Positions 1 through 5,836 of a DNA stretch of 5,944 nt are shown in pieces (position 1 is the stretch's first letter; every line of letters starts with the position of its first letter). The stretch spans positions 1 through 5,944 of the forward strand of contig URJC01000164.1 in assembly GCA_900548135.1 (NCBI GenBank), given 5' to 3'. Below the pieces are notes generated by a model. It was not told where the DNA came from. It did not search any database and saw only the letters and a list, made by a program, of their open reading frames with translations. The position numbers were made by a program, and so were the translations under genes. The stretch is from an uncultured Odoribacter sp. GTDB lineage: Bacteria; Bacteroidota; Bacteroidia; Bacteroidales; Marinifilaceae.

Positions 1-1153
1 GGCTATATTTATGGCCGGGAGCACTAAGGTAAAATTTCTGTGCCTTCTGGGTAAATTTGGGACTATGTATGTAATACTTGTTAAGGCATTCTGCCAAATC
101 TTTGTATCCTACCCGTTTGACTGTAGTATCGATCAAACCGTTATCTGCTAAAACACCGAGAATGGCCATAATGCCTCCGGCACGGTTGACATCCTGAATA
201 TGGTAGTGGGAATTGGGGGCAACTTTACACAGCACTGGTATTTTCCGGGACAAACGGTCAATGTCTTGCATGGTGAAATCAACTCCGGCTTCATGTGCGA
301 TAGCTAATAGATGAAGAACAGTGTTTGTTGATCCCCCCATTGCAATGTCCAGCGACATGGCATTTTCAAATGCTGCTTTTGTCGCAATGGAGCGGGGGAG
401 TACAGAATCGTCCCCTTCGAAATAGTACCGTCCTGCCATTCTTACGATTAATGAAGCCGCTTTTTCAAATAAACGCCGGCGATTGGTATGTGTTGCCACT
501 ATGGTGCCATTACCTGGTAAGGCTAATCCTAAAGCTTCATTCAGGCAATTCATCGAATTTGCAGTGAACATTCCTGAGCAACAACCACAACCCGGGCACG
601 CATTACGTTCGAGTTTTTCAATGTCAGAATCGTTGTAACTGCTATCGGCACTCATAACCATTGCATCGATCAAATCTACATTCTTGCCTTTGAATTTTCC
701 GGCTTCCATTGGTCCTCCGGAAACGAAAATAGTGGGAATATTGAGGCGCATAGTTGCCATTAACATTCCCGGTGTGATTTTATCACAATTACTGATACAC
801 ACCAAAGCATCAACTTTGTGGGCATTGGCCATATATTCGACACTGTCGGCAATAATTTCGCGGGAAGGCAGGGAATATAACATACCGTCATGTCCCATGG
901 CAATACCATCATCGATCGCTATGGTGTTGAATTCTGCTGCGAAACATCCGCGTTCTTCTATTAATTTTTTCACATATTGTCCGATTTCGTGTATAAAGTA
1001 ATGACCGGGAACGAATTGGGTAAATGAATTGACAATACCAATTACAGGCATTCCGAATTGTTCGTCTTTCATTCCGTTTGCCCGCCATAAGCTTCGGGCT
1101 CCGGCCATCCTGCGGCCTGTCATTGTAACTGTGCTTCTCAGATTATTTCTCAT
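1..1153 (-). CDS. ilvD: Dihydroxy-acid dehydratase IlvD, N-terminal part (runs off left edge)
   Basis: IlvD dehydrates 2,3-dihydroxy-3-methylbutanoate and its methylpentanoate homologue to the 2-oxo acids that precede valine, leucine and isoleucine. It is a cytosolic Fe-S enzyme. The 384 codons present read without a stop and follow the E. coli-type enzyme (about 616 residues) closely, so roughly a third is missing at the C-terminus. Visible landmarks are a start [20 protein letters not shown], then [38 protein letters not shown] with Cys123, [17 protein letters not shown] at 186-202 with the probable ligand Cys192, and [14 protein letters not shown]. The sequence has PGH where the plant/cyanobacterial [2Fe-2S] group has PCN, so it belongs to the E. 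coli-like group, inferred to carry an oxygen-sensitive [4Fe-4S] cluster. The start is fixed by homology, with no in-frame Met just upstream, and sits 33 nt after the second attenuator. Residue 191 is Cys where E. coli has Ser. Identity is very secure. Confidence 0.97.
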   Translation of the reverse strand, partial: MRNNLRSTVTMTGRRMAGARSLWRANGMKDEQFGMPVIGIVNSFTQFVPGHYFIHEIGQYVKKLIEERGCFAAEFNTIAIDDGIAMGHDGMLYSLPSREIIADSVEYMANAHKVDALVCISNCDKITPGMLMATMRLNIPTIFVSGGPMEAGKFKGKNVDLIDAMVMSADSSYNDSDIEKLERNACPGCGCCSGMFTANSMNCLNEALGLALPGNGTIVATHTNRRRLFEKAASLIVRMAGRYYFEGDDSVLPRSIATKAAFENAMSLDIAMGGSTNTVLHLLAIAHEAGVDFTMQDIDRLSRKIPVLCKVAPNSHYHIQDVNRAGGIMAILGVLADNGLIDTTVKRVGYKDLAECLNKYYIHSPKFTQKAQKFYLSAPGHKYS

Positions 1154-1185
1154 TTTCGTATAATTTGTGTACAATTTTTGCTTAT

Positions 1186-1218
1186 AAAAAAACCTTTCTC
1201 TGTTGCGGGAGAAAGGCT
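1186..1218 (-). terminator. ilvD attenuator 2: intrinsic terminator
   Basis: Read on the minus strand, CCTTTCTC (1216-1209) pairs perfectly with GAGAAAGG (1200-1193) across the 8-nt loop CCGCAACA. One G-U and one A-U pair lengthen the stem to 10. Seven U follow immediately (1192-1186), overlapping the stem base. This is a standard Rho-independent terminator, but it lies 33 nt before the ilvD start, within its own leader, so it must be conditional. The ascending arm and the loop can instead be captured by the antiterminator strand at 1256-1246. Confidence 0.9.
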
Positions 1219-1256
1219 CTACAAATCTATGATATCAATACATAACCTCCTCCCGC
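1205..1256 (-). promoter_or_regulatory. ilvD attenuator 2: antiterminator pairing
   Basis: On the minus strand, GCGGGAGGAGG (1256-1246) can pair with CCTTTCTCCCGC (1216-1205). I count 11 consecutive pairs from 1256/1205 to 1246/1215: seven Watson-Crick, then G-U, A-U, G-U and G-C. This consumes almost the entire ascending arm of terminator 2, so the two structures exclude each other. The first base of the antiterminator arm is the last base of the leader 2 stop codon. A ribosome that reaches the stop would therefore cover it and let the terminator form. One stalled further back in the Ile/Val/Leu run would leave it free. The pairing is read from the sequence and the mechanism is inferred from classical amino-acid attenuation. 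Confidence 0.8.
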
Positions 1257-1318
1257 TATCTTTGCAAGACTACGAGCAGAATGTTAATGACGATAATATG
1301 GCGGCTAAAACTGTTCAT
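1256..1318 (-). CDS. ilv leader peptide 2 (20 residues, Ile/Val/Leu-rich)
   Basis: This is a short ORF between the two terminators, starting MNSFSRH and continuing IIVINILLVVLQR to a TAG stop. Ten of the 20 residues are branched-chain: four Ile, three Val and three Leu, clustered at residues 8-18. It is the sensor ORF of the second attenuator: ribosome stalling on charged-tRNA shortage for these codons should decide between antiterminator and terminator. Upstream is an A-rich stretch (TTTAGAAAAA) and no Shine-Dalgarno sequence, which is usual in Bacteroidetes. The core ILLVVL resembles IILVVL of leader 1, which suggests that the two units arose by duplication or are under the same selection. 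The peptide itself probably has no function after synthesis. It was found by translating the leader by hand. Confidence 0.85.
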   Translation of the reverse strand: MNSFSRHIIVINILLVVLQR

Positions 1319-1330
1319 TTTTTCTAAATT

Positions 1331-1360
1331 AAAAAAACCTTTCTCTGTTTGAGAAAGGTT
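1331..1360 (-). terminator. ilvD attenuator 1: intrinsic terminator
   Basis: On the minus strand, AACCTTTCTC (1360-1351) and GAGAAAGGTT (1345-1336) form a perfect 10-bp stem with the loop AAACA, followed by a run of seven U (1337-1331) that overlaps the stem base. It lies 33 nt after the stop of leader ORF 1 and 13 nt before the start of leader ORF 2. Terminator 2 shares the same eight-base arms CCTTTCTC/GAGAAAGG and the same seven-U tract. Confidence 0.92.
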
Positions 1361-1407
1361 ATATCTGAATTTATAAAATTGGGCATTCACTTTTATACAC
1401 CTTTCTC
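1351..1407 (-). promoter_or_regulatory. ilvD attenuator 1: antiterminator pairing
   Basis: GAGAAAGGT (minus 1407-1399), which forms codons 21-23 of leader ORF 1, is identical to the descending arm of terminator 1. It can therefore pair for nine uninterrupted Watson-Crick pairs with the ascending arm ACCTTTCTC (1359-1351). A ribosome finishing leader 1 would cover this arm and allow termination. A ribosome stalled in the Leu/Ile/Val codons would expose it and allow read-through. A further small hairpin, CGTGG (1429-1425) with CCACG (1417-1413), lies in codons 13-18 and may be the upstream protector or pause hairpin, although it does not itself overlap the antiterminator arm. The switching mechanism is inferred. 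Confidence 0.8.
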
Positions 1408-1467
1408 TTTTCCGTGGCTAAGGACCACGAGAATAATATTTAGTAGATGTAGGTGTAGATTTTCCAT
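1393..1467 (-). CDS. ilv leader peptide 1 (24 residues, Leu/Val/Ile-rich)
   Basis: This short ORF begins about a dozen bases after the predicted transcription start. It reads MENLHLHLLNIILVVL followed by SHGKEKGV and a TAA stop. Eleven of 24 residues are branched-chain: six Leu (four of them CTA codons near the start), two Ile and three Val. The last codons (E-K-G) are also the antiterminator arm, so translation and RNA folding are physically linked. Arrangement and composition match ribosome-mediated attenuators of ilv and leu operons as known from enterobacteria. The preceding bases (AAAAAAGAAACA) are A-rich without a Shine-Dalgarno sequence. No function is expected for the peptide beyond being translated. 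Confidence 0.87.
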   Translation of the reverse strand: MENLHLHLLNIILVVLSHGKEKGV

Positions 1468-1486
1468 TGTTTCTTTTTTATTGCTA

Positions 1487-1519
1487 CAAATATAACGACG
1501 AAAAATTTTAAAATCCAAA
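1487..1519 (-). promoter_or_regulatory. ilvD promoter, Bacteroidetes-type (TTTG-N21-TAnnTTTG)
   Basis: On the minus strand, TTTG (1519-1516) and TATATTTG (1494-1487) are 21 bp apart. They match the -33 and -7 elements (TTTG and TAnnTTTG) recognised by the primary sigma factor of Bacteroidetes. The start of transcription would fall near 1480, giving a leader of about 325 nt before ilvD and only about 13 nt before leader peptide 1. The position directly upstream of the double attenuator supports the assignment. I saw no second TAnnTTTG between the two attenuators, so both appear to lie on one transcript. Confidence 0.8.
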
Positions 1520-1552
1520 TGTTTTCTTAAAATTTTACAGAGAAATATCGGA

Positions 1553-1583
1553 TTGTATAATATTATACAAATACAAACGTTTG
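1553..1583. repeat. Two adjacent perfect palindromes upstream of the ilvD promoter
   Basis: TTGTATAATATTATACAA (1553-1570) is an 18-bp perfect palindrome. Three bases later CAAACGTTTG (1574-1583) is a 10-bp perfect palindrome. They lie about 35 bp upstream of the -33 element of the ilvD promoter and just past the stop of the small minus-strand ORF. They could be binding sites for a dimeric regulator, or a weak transcript-end structure for that ORF, although no U-tract follows. The function is unknown. Confidence 0.45.
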
Positions 1584-1587
1584 AAAG

Positions 1588-1833
1588 TTAATCTGTTCCA
1601 AAAATATGAATTTGCGTATCATTACTATGAAATGGGGACATTTCATGTTGTTGAGGGTGAAAATAGAACATCACAAAAGGTAATGGTGAGTATCTTTCAT
1701 GTGATGGGAGCCAAAATAATGGAGTTGAAGTTTGTGTATATTTAATTTCTGTGGCTTTTTTTTCTTTATTTCCATAAGCACAGGCCATCAGATAAATAAC
1801 CAGTGTAAGGGTACCTGCAATCAATAGTCTCAT
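1588..1833 (-). CDS. Small hypothetical protein with lipoprotein-type signal (81 residues)
   Basis: I do not recognise this protein. The first 18 residues look like a lipoprotein signal peptide: an Arg at position 2, a hydrophobic stretch LLIAGTLTLVIYLMA, then Cys18 in the lipobox-like context L-M-A-C. If real, the protein would be exported, lipid-modified at Cys18 and anchored in the cell envelope. A charged patch follows (NKEKKATE, residues 22-29). The rest is rich in Pro, His, Phe and Tyr with no recognisable fold or repeat. It is transcribed in the same direction as ilvD but is separated from it by the ilvD promoter. I find no clear TAnnTTTG promoter or Shine-Dalgarno sequence in front of it. 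The convincing signal peptide argues for a gene, while the low-complexity, AT-rich setting and lack of family argue for caution. It could be a degenerate remnant or a chance ORF. Confidence 0.42.
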   Translation of the reverse strand: MRLLIAGTLTLVIYLMACAYGNKEKKATEIKYTQTSTPLFWLPSHERYSPLPFVMFYFHPQQHEMSPFHSNDTQIHIFGTD

Positions 1834-1971
1834 AAGTTGTAATATATATTAAAGTGGTTTTTAACGTAAGGATACGTAAAAGATTCGTGAAGGTTACAGG
1901 AAAATGATGAATAAACAACCAGGTGAATCGGTTATCATTTTCTGAAAGGGGCAACCTAATTCAAAAATTAG

Positions 1972-1979
1972 TATCTTTG
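1972..1979 (+). promoter_or_regulatory. -7 element directly before the acyl-CoA synthetase start
   Basis: TATCTTTG matches the Bacteroidetes -7 consensus TAnnTTTG and ends only four bases before the ATG at 1984. Transcription would start at or within a few bases of the start codon, implying a leaderless or nearly leaderless mRNA. I see no TTTG at the expected -33 distance. The motif is clear, but the promoter activity is inferred. Confidence 0.55.
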
Positions 1980-1983
1980 TCAC

Positions 1984-3915
1984 ATGATAAAAGAGGAGTT
2001 GCATACTATTATTGATTTGTTGGAGCGGAGTTGCCGGAAATTTCCGGAAAATGTATACCTATGGGAAAAGCGGGAAGGACGATATCAGGCAACCACCTAT
2101 CTTGAGACGAGGAAACAGGCGAAGTTTGTAGCTGCAGGTTTGATTGCTAACGGATTCCGGACTGGGGAACGTGTGGCACTTTTGAGTGAAGGTTGTAATG
2201 ACTGGATATTTGGAGAACTGGGGATTTTATATGCCGGAGGTGTGAATGTTCCCTTAAGTATCAAATTGACTGCCCGGGAATTGATTTTTAGAATTAATCA
2301 TTCAGGCGCCCGGTTCCTGTTTTTGTCGGATCATTACTTGGGAATGATTCATGAAATTGAACTGGAAATACCAGAAGTTGAACGTATCTTTGTATTTCAT
2401 TATGTTTTACCGGAAACGGGGAAATATACCTCATTCGAGCAACTGAAAAAGACAGGATGTTTGTATATGTCAGAACATCCGGGGAGCCTTCAAAAGCGTA
2501 CTTTAGCAGTGAAATCAGATGATGTCGCAAATATTTCATATACGTCCGGAACAACAGCTGAGCCGAAAGGTATTATGCTTTCTCATGGAAATTTTGTGTC
2601 TAACGTATTGCAATCGGATACATTGATCCGGATTCCGGAATACTTTAAAATATTGTTGTTTCTGCCTTGGGATCATAGTTTTGCCCATACGGTGGGAATT
2701 TATTCGTTTATGTATAATGGAGCTTCACTGGCTTCTGTCGATTTTGGAAAATCCTCAATTGAAAGTCTTCGGAATATTCCGGTGAATATGAGGGAAATAA
2801 AGCCTCATCTTTTATTGAGTGTGCCGGCTTTGGCTAAGAATTTCAGGAAAAATATTGAAGTTGGAGTGCGGCAAAAGGGCAAGATGGTACAATTATTCTA
2901 TAAATGGAGTATGAAAATAGGATATCGGTATCATGGTTCTGGAAATCATCAGGGAAAAGGTATCCGGTATTTGTTATGGCCTTGTGTTAAATTGGCAGAT
3001 ATTTTAATTTTAAGAAAAATCCGGAGGATATTTGGGGGAAATCTTCAATTCTTTATTGGAGGAGGGGCTTTGCTGGACATAGAGTTGCAACGTTATTTCT
3101 GTGCTTTGGGGATACCTATGCTTCAGGGATATGGTTTGTCAGAAGCTTCGCCGGTGATTAGTAGCAATTGTCCTGAATTTTATCATTTGGGTTCTTCCGG
3201 AAGACCGGTACAACCAATGGATTTGAAAATTTGTGATGAGGCTGGAAGGGAATTACCCCGGGGTGAGAAAGGTGAAATTGTCATTCGTGGTGGAAATGTG
3301 ATGAAAGGATATTGGAAGAATCCCCAATCTACGGCTGAAGTGATCCGGGATGGATGGTTATATACAGGAGACATGGGGTATCTCGATAAGGAGGGATTAT
3401 TATATGTATTAGGGCGTTTTAAATCATTGTTGATTGCAGGAGACGGAGAAAAATTTAGTCCTGAAGGAATTGAAGAAGCCATTGTTAGCTTGTCGCCTTA
3501 TATTGATTATTGTATTTTGTATAATGATCAATCGGCTTACACTTCCGGGTTAATTGTCCCGAACAGGGCTGTTTGTCTTGAATATGTGCAGCGGCAACAT
3601 GAACAGCCGGGAAGTATTGAATCTTATAAACTGATCCTTTCGAAAATTTATGATGAATTGATGAAATTCAGAAAAGGAGGAGTTTATGAAGGTATGTTTC
3701 CGGAACGTTGGTTACCGGCAGTGGTTGGAATTTTGCCCGAACCATTTTCAGAACAAAATGGTACTATTAATTCGACCTCAAAAGTTGTCCGACGGAAAGT
3801 TTATGAAATTTTCCGGGAGGAACTGGAATTTATTTATACTCCTGAAGGAAAAGAGATTCGGAATACCCGGAATACCCGGAATATAAAAAAGTTGTTTATG
3901 ATGAACAATGGGTAA
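1984..3915 (+). CDS. Long-chain fatty-acid-CoA ligase (AMP-forming acyl-CoA synthetase)
   Basis: This enzyme activates a fatty acid with ATP to an acyl-adenylate and transfers it to coenzyme A. It probably acts at the cytosolic face of the membrane to feed lipid synthesis or turnover. The 643 residues show the ANL-superfamily motifs in order: the phosphate-binding loop YTSGTTAEPKG (186-196), GYGLSEASP (from 382), YTGD (460-463), the hinge GRFKSLLIAGDGEKFSP (477-493), and a C-terminal STSKVVRRK whose Lys600 is the expected adenylation lysine. All key residues are present, so it should be active. The long spacing between motifs and the RRK ending fit the long-chain (FadD15/FAA1-like) group rather than acetyl- or aryl-CoA ligases, but chain-length preference cannot be read off. 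The start is the first ATG after the promoter-like element and gives the normal family N-terminus. The last 20 residues carry a small tandem repeat. ispG follows after 26 bp, so the two are likely co-transcribed. Confidence 0.9.
   Translation: MIKEELHTIIDLLERSCRKFPENVYLWEKREGRYQATTYLETRKQAKFVAAGLIANGFRTGERVALLSEGCNDWIFGELGILYAGGVNVPLSIKLTARELIFRINHSGARFLFLSDHYLGMIHEIELEIPEVERIFVFHYVLPETGKYTSFEQLKKTGCLYMSEHPGSLQKRTLAVKSDDVANISYTSGTTAEPKGIMLSHGNFVSNVLQSDTLIRIPEYFKILLFLPWDHSFAHTVGIYSFMYNGASLASVDFGKSSIESLRNIPVNMREIKPHLLLSVPALAKNFRKNIEVGVRQKGKMVQLFYKWSMKIGYRYHGSGNHQGKGIRYLLWPCVKLADILILRKIRRIFGGNLQFFIGGGALLDIELQRYFCALGIPMLQGYGLSEASPVISSNCPEFYHLGSSGRPVQPMDLKICDEAGRELPRGEKGEIVIRGGNVMKGYWKNPQSTAEVIRDGWLYTGDMGYLDKEGLLYVLGRFKSLLIAGDGEKFSPEGIEEAIVSLSPYIDYCILYNDQSAYTSGLIVPNRAVCLEYVQRQHEQPGSIESYKLILSKIYDELMKFRKGGVYEGMFPERWLPAVVGILPEPFSEQNGTINSTSKVVRRKVYEIFREELEFIYTPEGKEIRNTRNTRNIKKLFMMNNG
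3859..3885 (+). repeat. Three 9-bp tandem units at the 3' end of the acyl-CoA synthetase gene
   Basis: The unit CGGAATACC occurs twice exactly (3859-3867 and 3868-3876) and a third time with changes in its last two bases (3877-3885). Because the unit is nine bases, gain or loss keeps the frame. It encodes repeated Arg-Asn-Thr close to the C-terminus, beyond the conserved catalytic region. Confidence 0.85.
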
Positions 3916-3941
3916 TGGTGAGTGTTTTTAGTTAAAAGAAT

Positions 3942-5777
3942 ATGCGTAGAAAGACTACTTCAGTCAGAATAGGGAATATCACCCTGTCATCGGAAGAACC
4001 GGTGATGATACAGTCGATGTTAAATACATCGACGATGGATACGGCAGCATGTGTGGAACAATCCGTTCGGATCATTGAAGCCGGAGGACAGTTGGTAAGG
4101 ATTACTGCTCCGGGGGTACGTGAAGCGGAAAATCTGAAAAATATACATCGGGCTTTGCGTGAGAGAGGATATGATACTCCTTTGTCGGCAGATATTCATT
4201 TTACTCCGGAAGCAGCTTTGGTTGCAGCCCGTTATGTAGAGAAAGTGCGGATAAACCCAGGGAATTTTATAGATAAAAGGGCTACATTTAAAGAACTGAA
4301 TTATACGGACCTGGAGTATGCAACTGAATTGGGCGTACTGAGAAGAAAGTTCACTGAATTTCTGGAGGTATGCCGGAAATATGGTACGGCAGTCCGGGTA
4401 GGTACAAATCATGGTTCTTTGTCTGACCGGATTATGAGCCGTTATGGGGATACTCCTGTGGGAATGGTGGAGGCAACCATGGAATATCTGAGGGTATGTC
4501 AGGCTGTGCAGTTTGAAAATGTAGTCATATCCTTGAAGTCCAGTGATTGCCGGGTAATGGTGGATGCTGTACGATTATTGGTCAGAGAAATGAAACGGGA
4601 AGGAATGCATTATCCTTTACATCTGGGCGTGACAGAAGCCGGTGAAGGAGAAGATGGCCGGATACGTTCTGCTGTGGGTATCGGGACGCTTCTTAATGAA
4701 GGTATTGGAGATACCATCCGGGTGTCTTTAACAGAAGCTCCTGAGGATGAGATTCCTGTTGCGAAGATGTTGGCTGAAATCTGTAGTAAGCCTAAATTTG
4801 AAAAATGTGGTGATATCTTGAAGGGTACTTGTACCCGTCCGGTTATTGTTGCAAGCCTGGCAGGCCTGGAAGTTATTGATGAGACCGTGAGCCGTAAGCT
4901 CGGCTTTGAAATTAGTCCGGAAGAGGATCCGGTTTGTGGTGCCCGTTTGGTTGCCGGGATTCAGGCTCCTGAGATGATTTATACTGAAACCCTGGGGCCT
5001 GAATTAACTAAATTACCGGAAAAAACACGGGTTTTGGTCCCTTTGGCTTTGTTGGATATGGCTCATGTTTACAACCGGAGTACTTCGCCTGTATGTCAGG
5101 TGGATGAATATGCAGCGGGTTTGGAATTGCCCGGAGATGTCCCTGTTTTTGTAACTGTGGAAAGAGTAGATCAGTTAGAGGAGGAGTTAGCTGTGAAACT
5201 CAAAGAAGATGCTAAGGCTGTTTTGGTATTGTCTTTAGGGCTTGATTATCATGTTTACCGGGAATTTTTCCGGCGGATGGATGAGTTAGGTCTGAGAAAC
5301 CAGACTTTACTCCGTGTTCAGACTGAAAGTCAGCATAAGGAACGCTTAACTCTGGAAATGGCTTCTCAGATCGGAGGTTTGTTTTTAGATCGTTTGCCGG
5401 GAGGATTATGGTTGGAGACTTCCGGAATTCCGGGGATTTCTTATGCTTTGGATTTGAGCCGTAATATTTTGCAATCGGCGGGTGTTCGCCGTTATAAAGC
5501 TGAATTTATCAGTTGTCCGGGGTGCGGACGTACTTTGTTTGATTTGCAGGGTGCTGTAGCTAAGGTGAAGGAGGCTTTTGGGCATCTCAATACCCTGAAA
5601 ATTGCTGTGATGGGATGTGTGGTGAATGGACCCGGTGAAATGGGTGATGCTGATTTTGGATATGTGGGTGCGGGAAATGGTAAAGTAAATTTATATAAAG
5701 GCCGTCAGGTGGTGCGTACCGCTGTTCCTGAAGAAGAAGCGATTGAAGCTTTGCGGGAGATCATAGACGGACATTGA
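3942..5777 (+). CDS. ispG: 4-hydroxy-3-methylbut-2-en-1-yl diphosphate synthase, large insert-containing form
   Basis: IspG (GcpE) reductively converts methylerythritol cyclodiphosphate to HMBPP, the penultimate step of the MEP isoprenoid pathway in the cytosol. The 611 residues divide into three parts. An N-terminal TIM barrel (to about 275) has MIQSMLNTSTMDT, LSADIHF, VRINPGNF, RVGTNHGSLSDR and HLGVTEAGEGEDGRIRSAVG. An insertion domain covers roughly 280-515. A C-terminal [4Fe-4S] domain follows. The cluster ligands are visible as Cys525 and Cys528 (SCPGCGRTLFDLQ) and Cys559 plus Glu566 (GCVVNGPGE), with spacings almost the same as E. coli Cys270/273/305/Glu312. E. coli IspG is only about 370 residues. 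The extra central domain is known from plants, Chlamydia and Bacteroidetes, so the length is normal for this lineage. The start is 26 bp after the acyl-CoA synthetase, with no promoter motif in the gap, indicating an operon. No Shine-Dalgarno sequence is evident. Confidence 0.96.
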   Translation: MRRKTTSVRIGNITLSSEEPVMIQSMLNTSTMDTAACVEQSVRIIEAGGQLVRITAPGVREAENLKNIHRALRERGYDTPLSADIHFTPEAALVAARYVEKVRINPGNFIDKRATFKELNYTDLEYATELGVLRRKFTEFLEVCRKYGTAVRVGTNHGSLSDRIMSRYGDTPVGMVEATMEYLRVCQAVQFENVVISLKSSDCRVMVDAVRLLVREMKREGMHYPLHLGVTEAGEGEDGRIRSAVGIGTLLNEGIGDTIRVSLTEAPEDEIPVAKMLAEICSKPKFEKCGDILKGTCTRPVIVASLAGLEVIDETVSRKLGFEISPEEDPVCGARLVAGIQAPEMIYTETLGPELTKLPEKTRVLVPLALLDMAHVYNRSTSPVCQVDEYAAGLELPGDVPVFVTVERVDQLEEELAVKLKEDAKAVLVLSLGLDYHVYREFFRRMDELGLRNQTLLRVQTESQHKERLTLEMASQIGGLFLDRLPGGLWLETSGIPGISYALDLSRNILQSAGVRRYKAEFISCPGCGRTLFDLQGAVAKVKEAFGHLNTLKIAVMGCVVNGPGEMGDADFGYVGAGNGKVNLYKGRQVVRTAVPEEEAIEALREIIDGH

Positions 5778-5787
5778 AAGATTTCCG

Positions 5788-5795
5788 TACTTTTG
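5788..5795 (+). promoter_or_regulatory. Possible -7 promoter element for the downstream MATE gene
   Basis: TACTTTTG fits TAnnTTTG and lies in the 59-bp gap between ispG and the next gene, which would give a leader of about 35 nt. I find no TTTG at the usual 19-21 bp upstream distance, and there is no terminator hairpin after ispG. Read-through from ispG is therefore equally possible. Confidence 0.35.
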
Positions 5796-5836
5796 AATTT
5801 TTAAACAGGATAACTTGTAATTTAAATTATATTTTT

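Noticed and set aside
325..567. Plus-strand ORF of 80 codons
   Set aside because: It is antisense to ilvD with a composition typical of a frame shadow.
684..1001. Plus-strand ORF of 105 codons
   Set aside because: It lies wholly antisense to the well-conserved ilvD reading frame, and its translation shows no family resemblance.
1193..1407. Repeated CCTTTCTC units as a possible CRISPR or mobile-element remnant
   Set aside because: The copies are only eight bases long, are irregularly spaced, and are fully accounted for as hairpin arms of the two attenuators.
1154..1480. Riboswitch or T-box as the explanation of the long ilvD leader
   Set aside because: I see no T-box sequence or specifier-loop layout and no known aptamer. 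Two Leu/Ile/Val-rich ORFs coupled to terminators explain the region better.
1766..1954. Minus-strand ORF of 62 codons upstream of and overlapping the small lipoprotein-like ORF
   Set aside because: It has no signal, motif or promoter. Its overlapping frame conflicts with the better-supported ORF at 1588-1833.
3183..3482. Minus-strand ORF of 99 codons inside the acyl-CoA synthetase gene
   Set aside because: It is antisense to the most conserved part of the synthetase and has no independent signals.
4020..4412. Minus-strand ORF of 130 codons inside ispG
   Set aside because: It is antisense to the TIM-barrel part of ispG and Cys/Ile/Ser-rich as expected of a shadow frame. The IspG frame is continuous with all motifs.
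5818..5829. Palindrome TAATTTAAATTA before the MATE gene as a terminator or operator
   Set aside because: It is only 12 bp and entirely A/T in an AT-rich spacer, so chance is likely. It would also make too weak a hairpin for termination.
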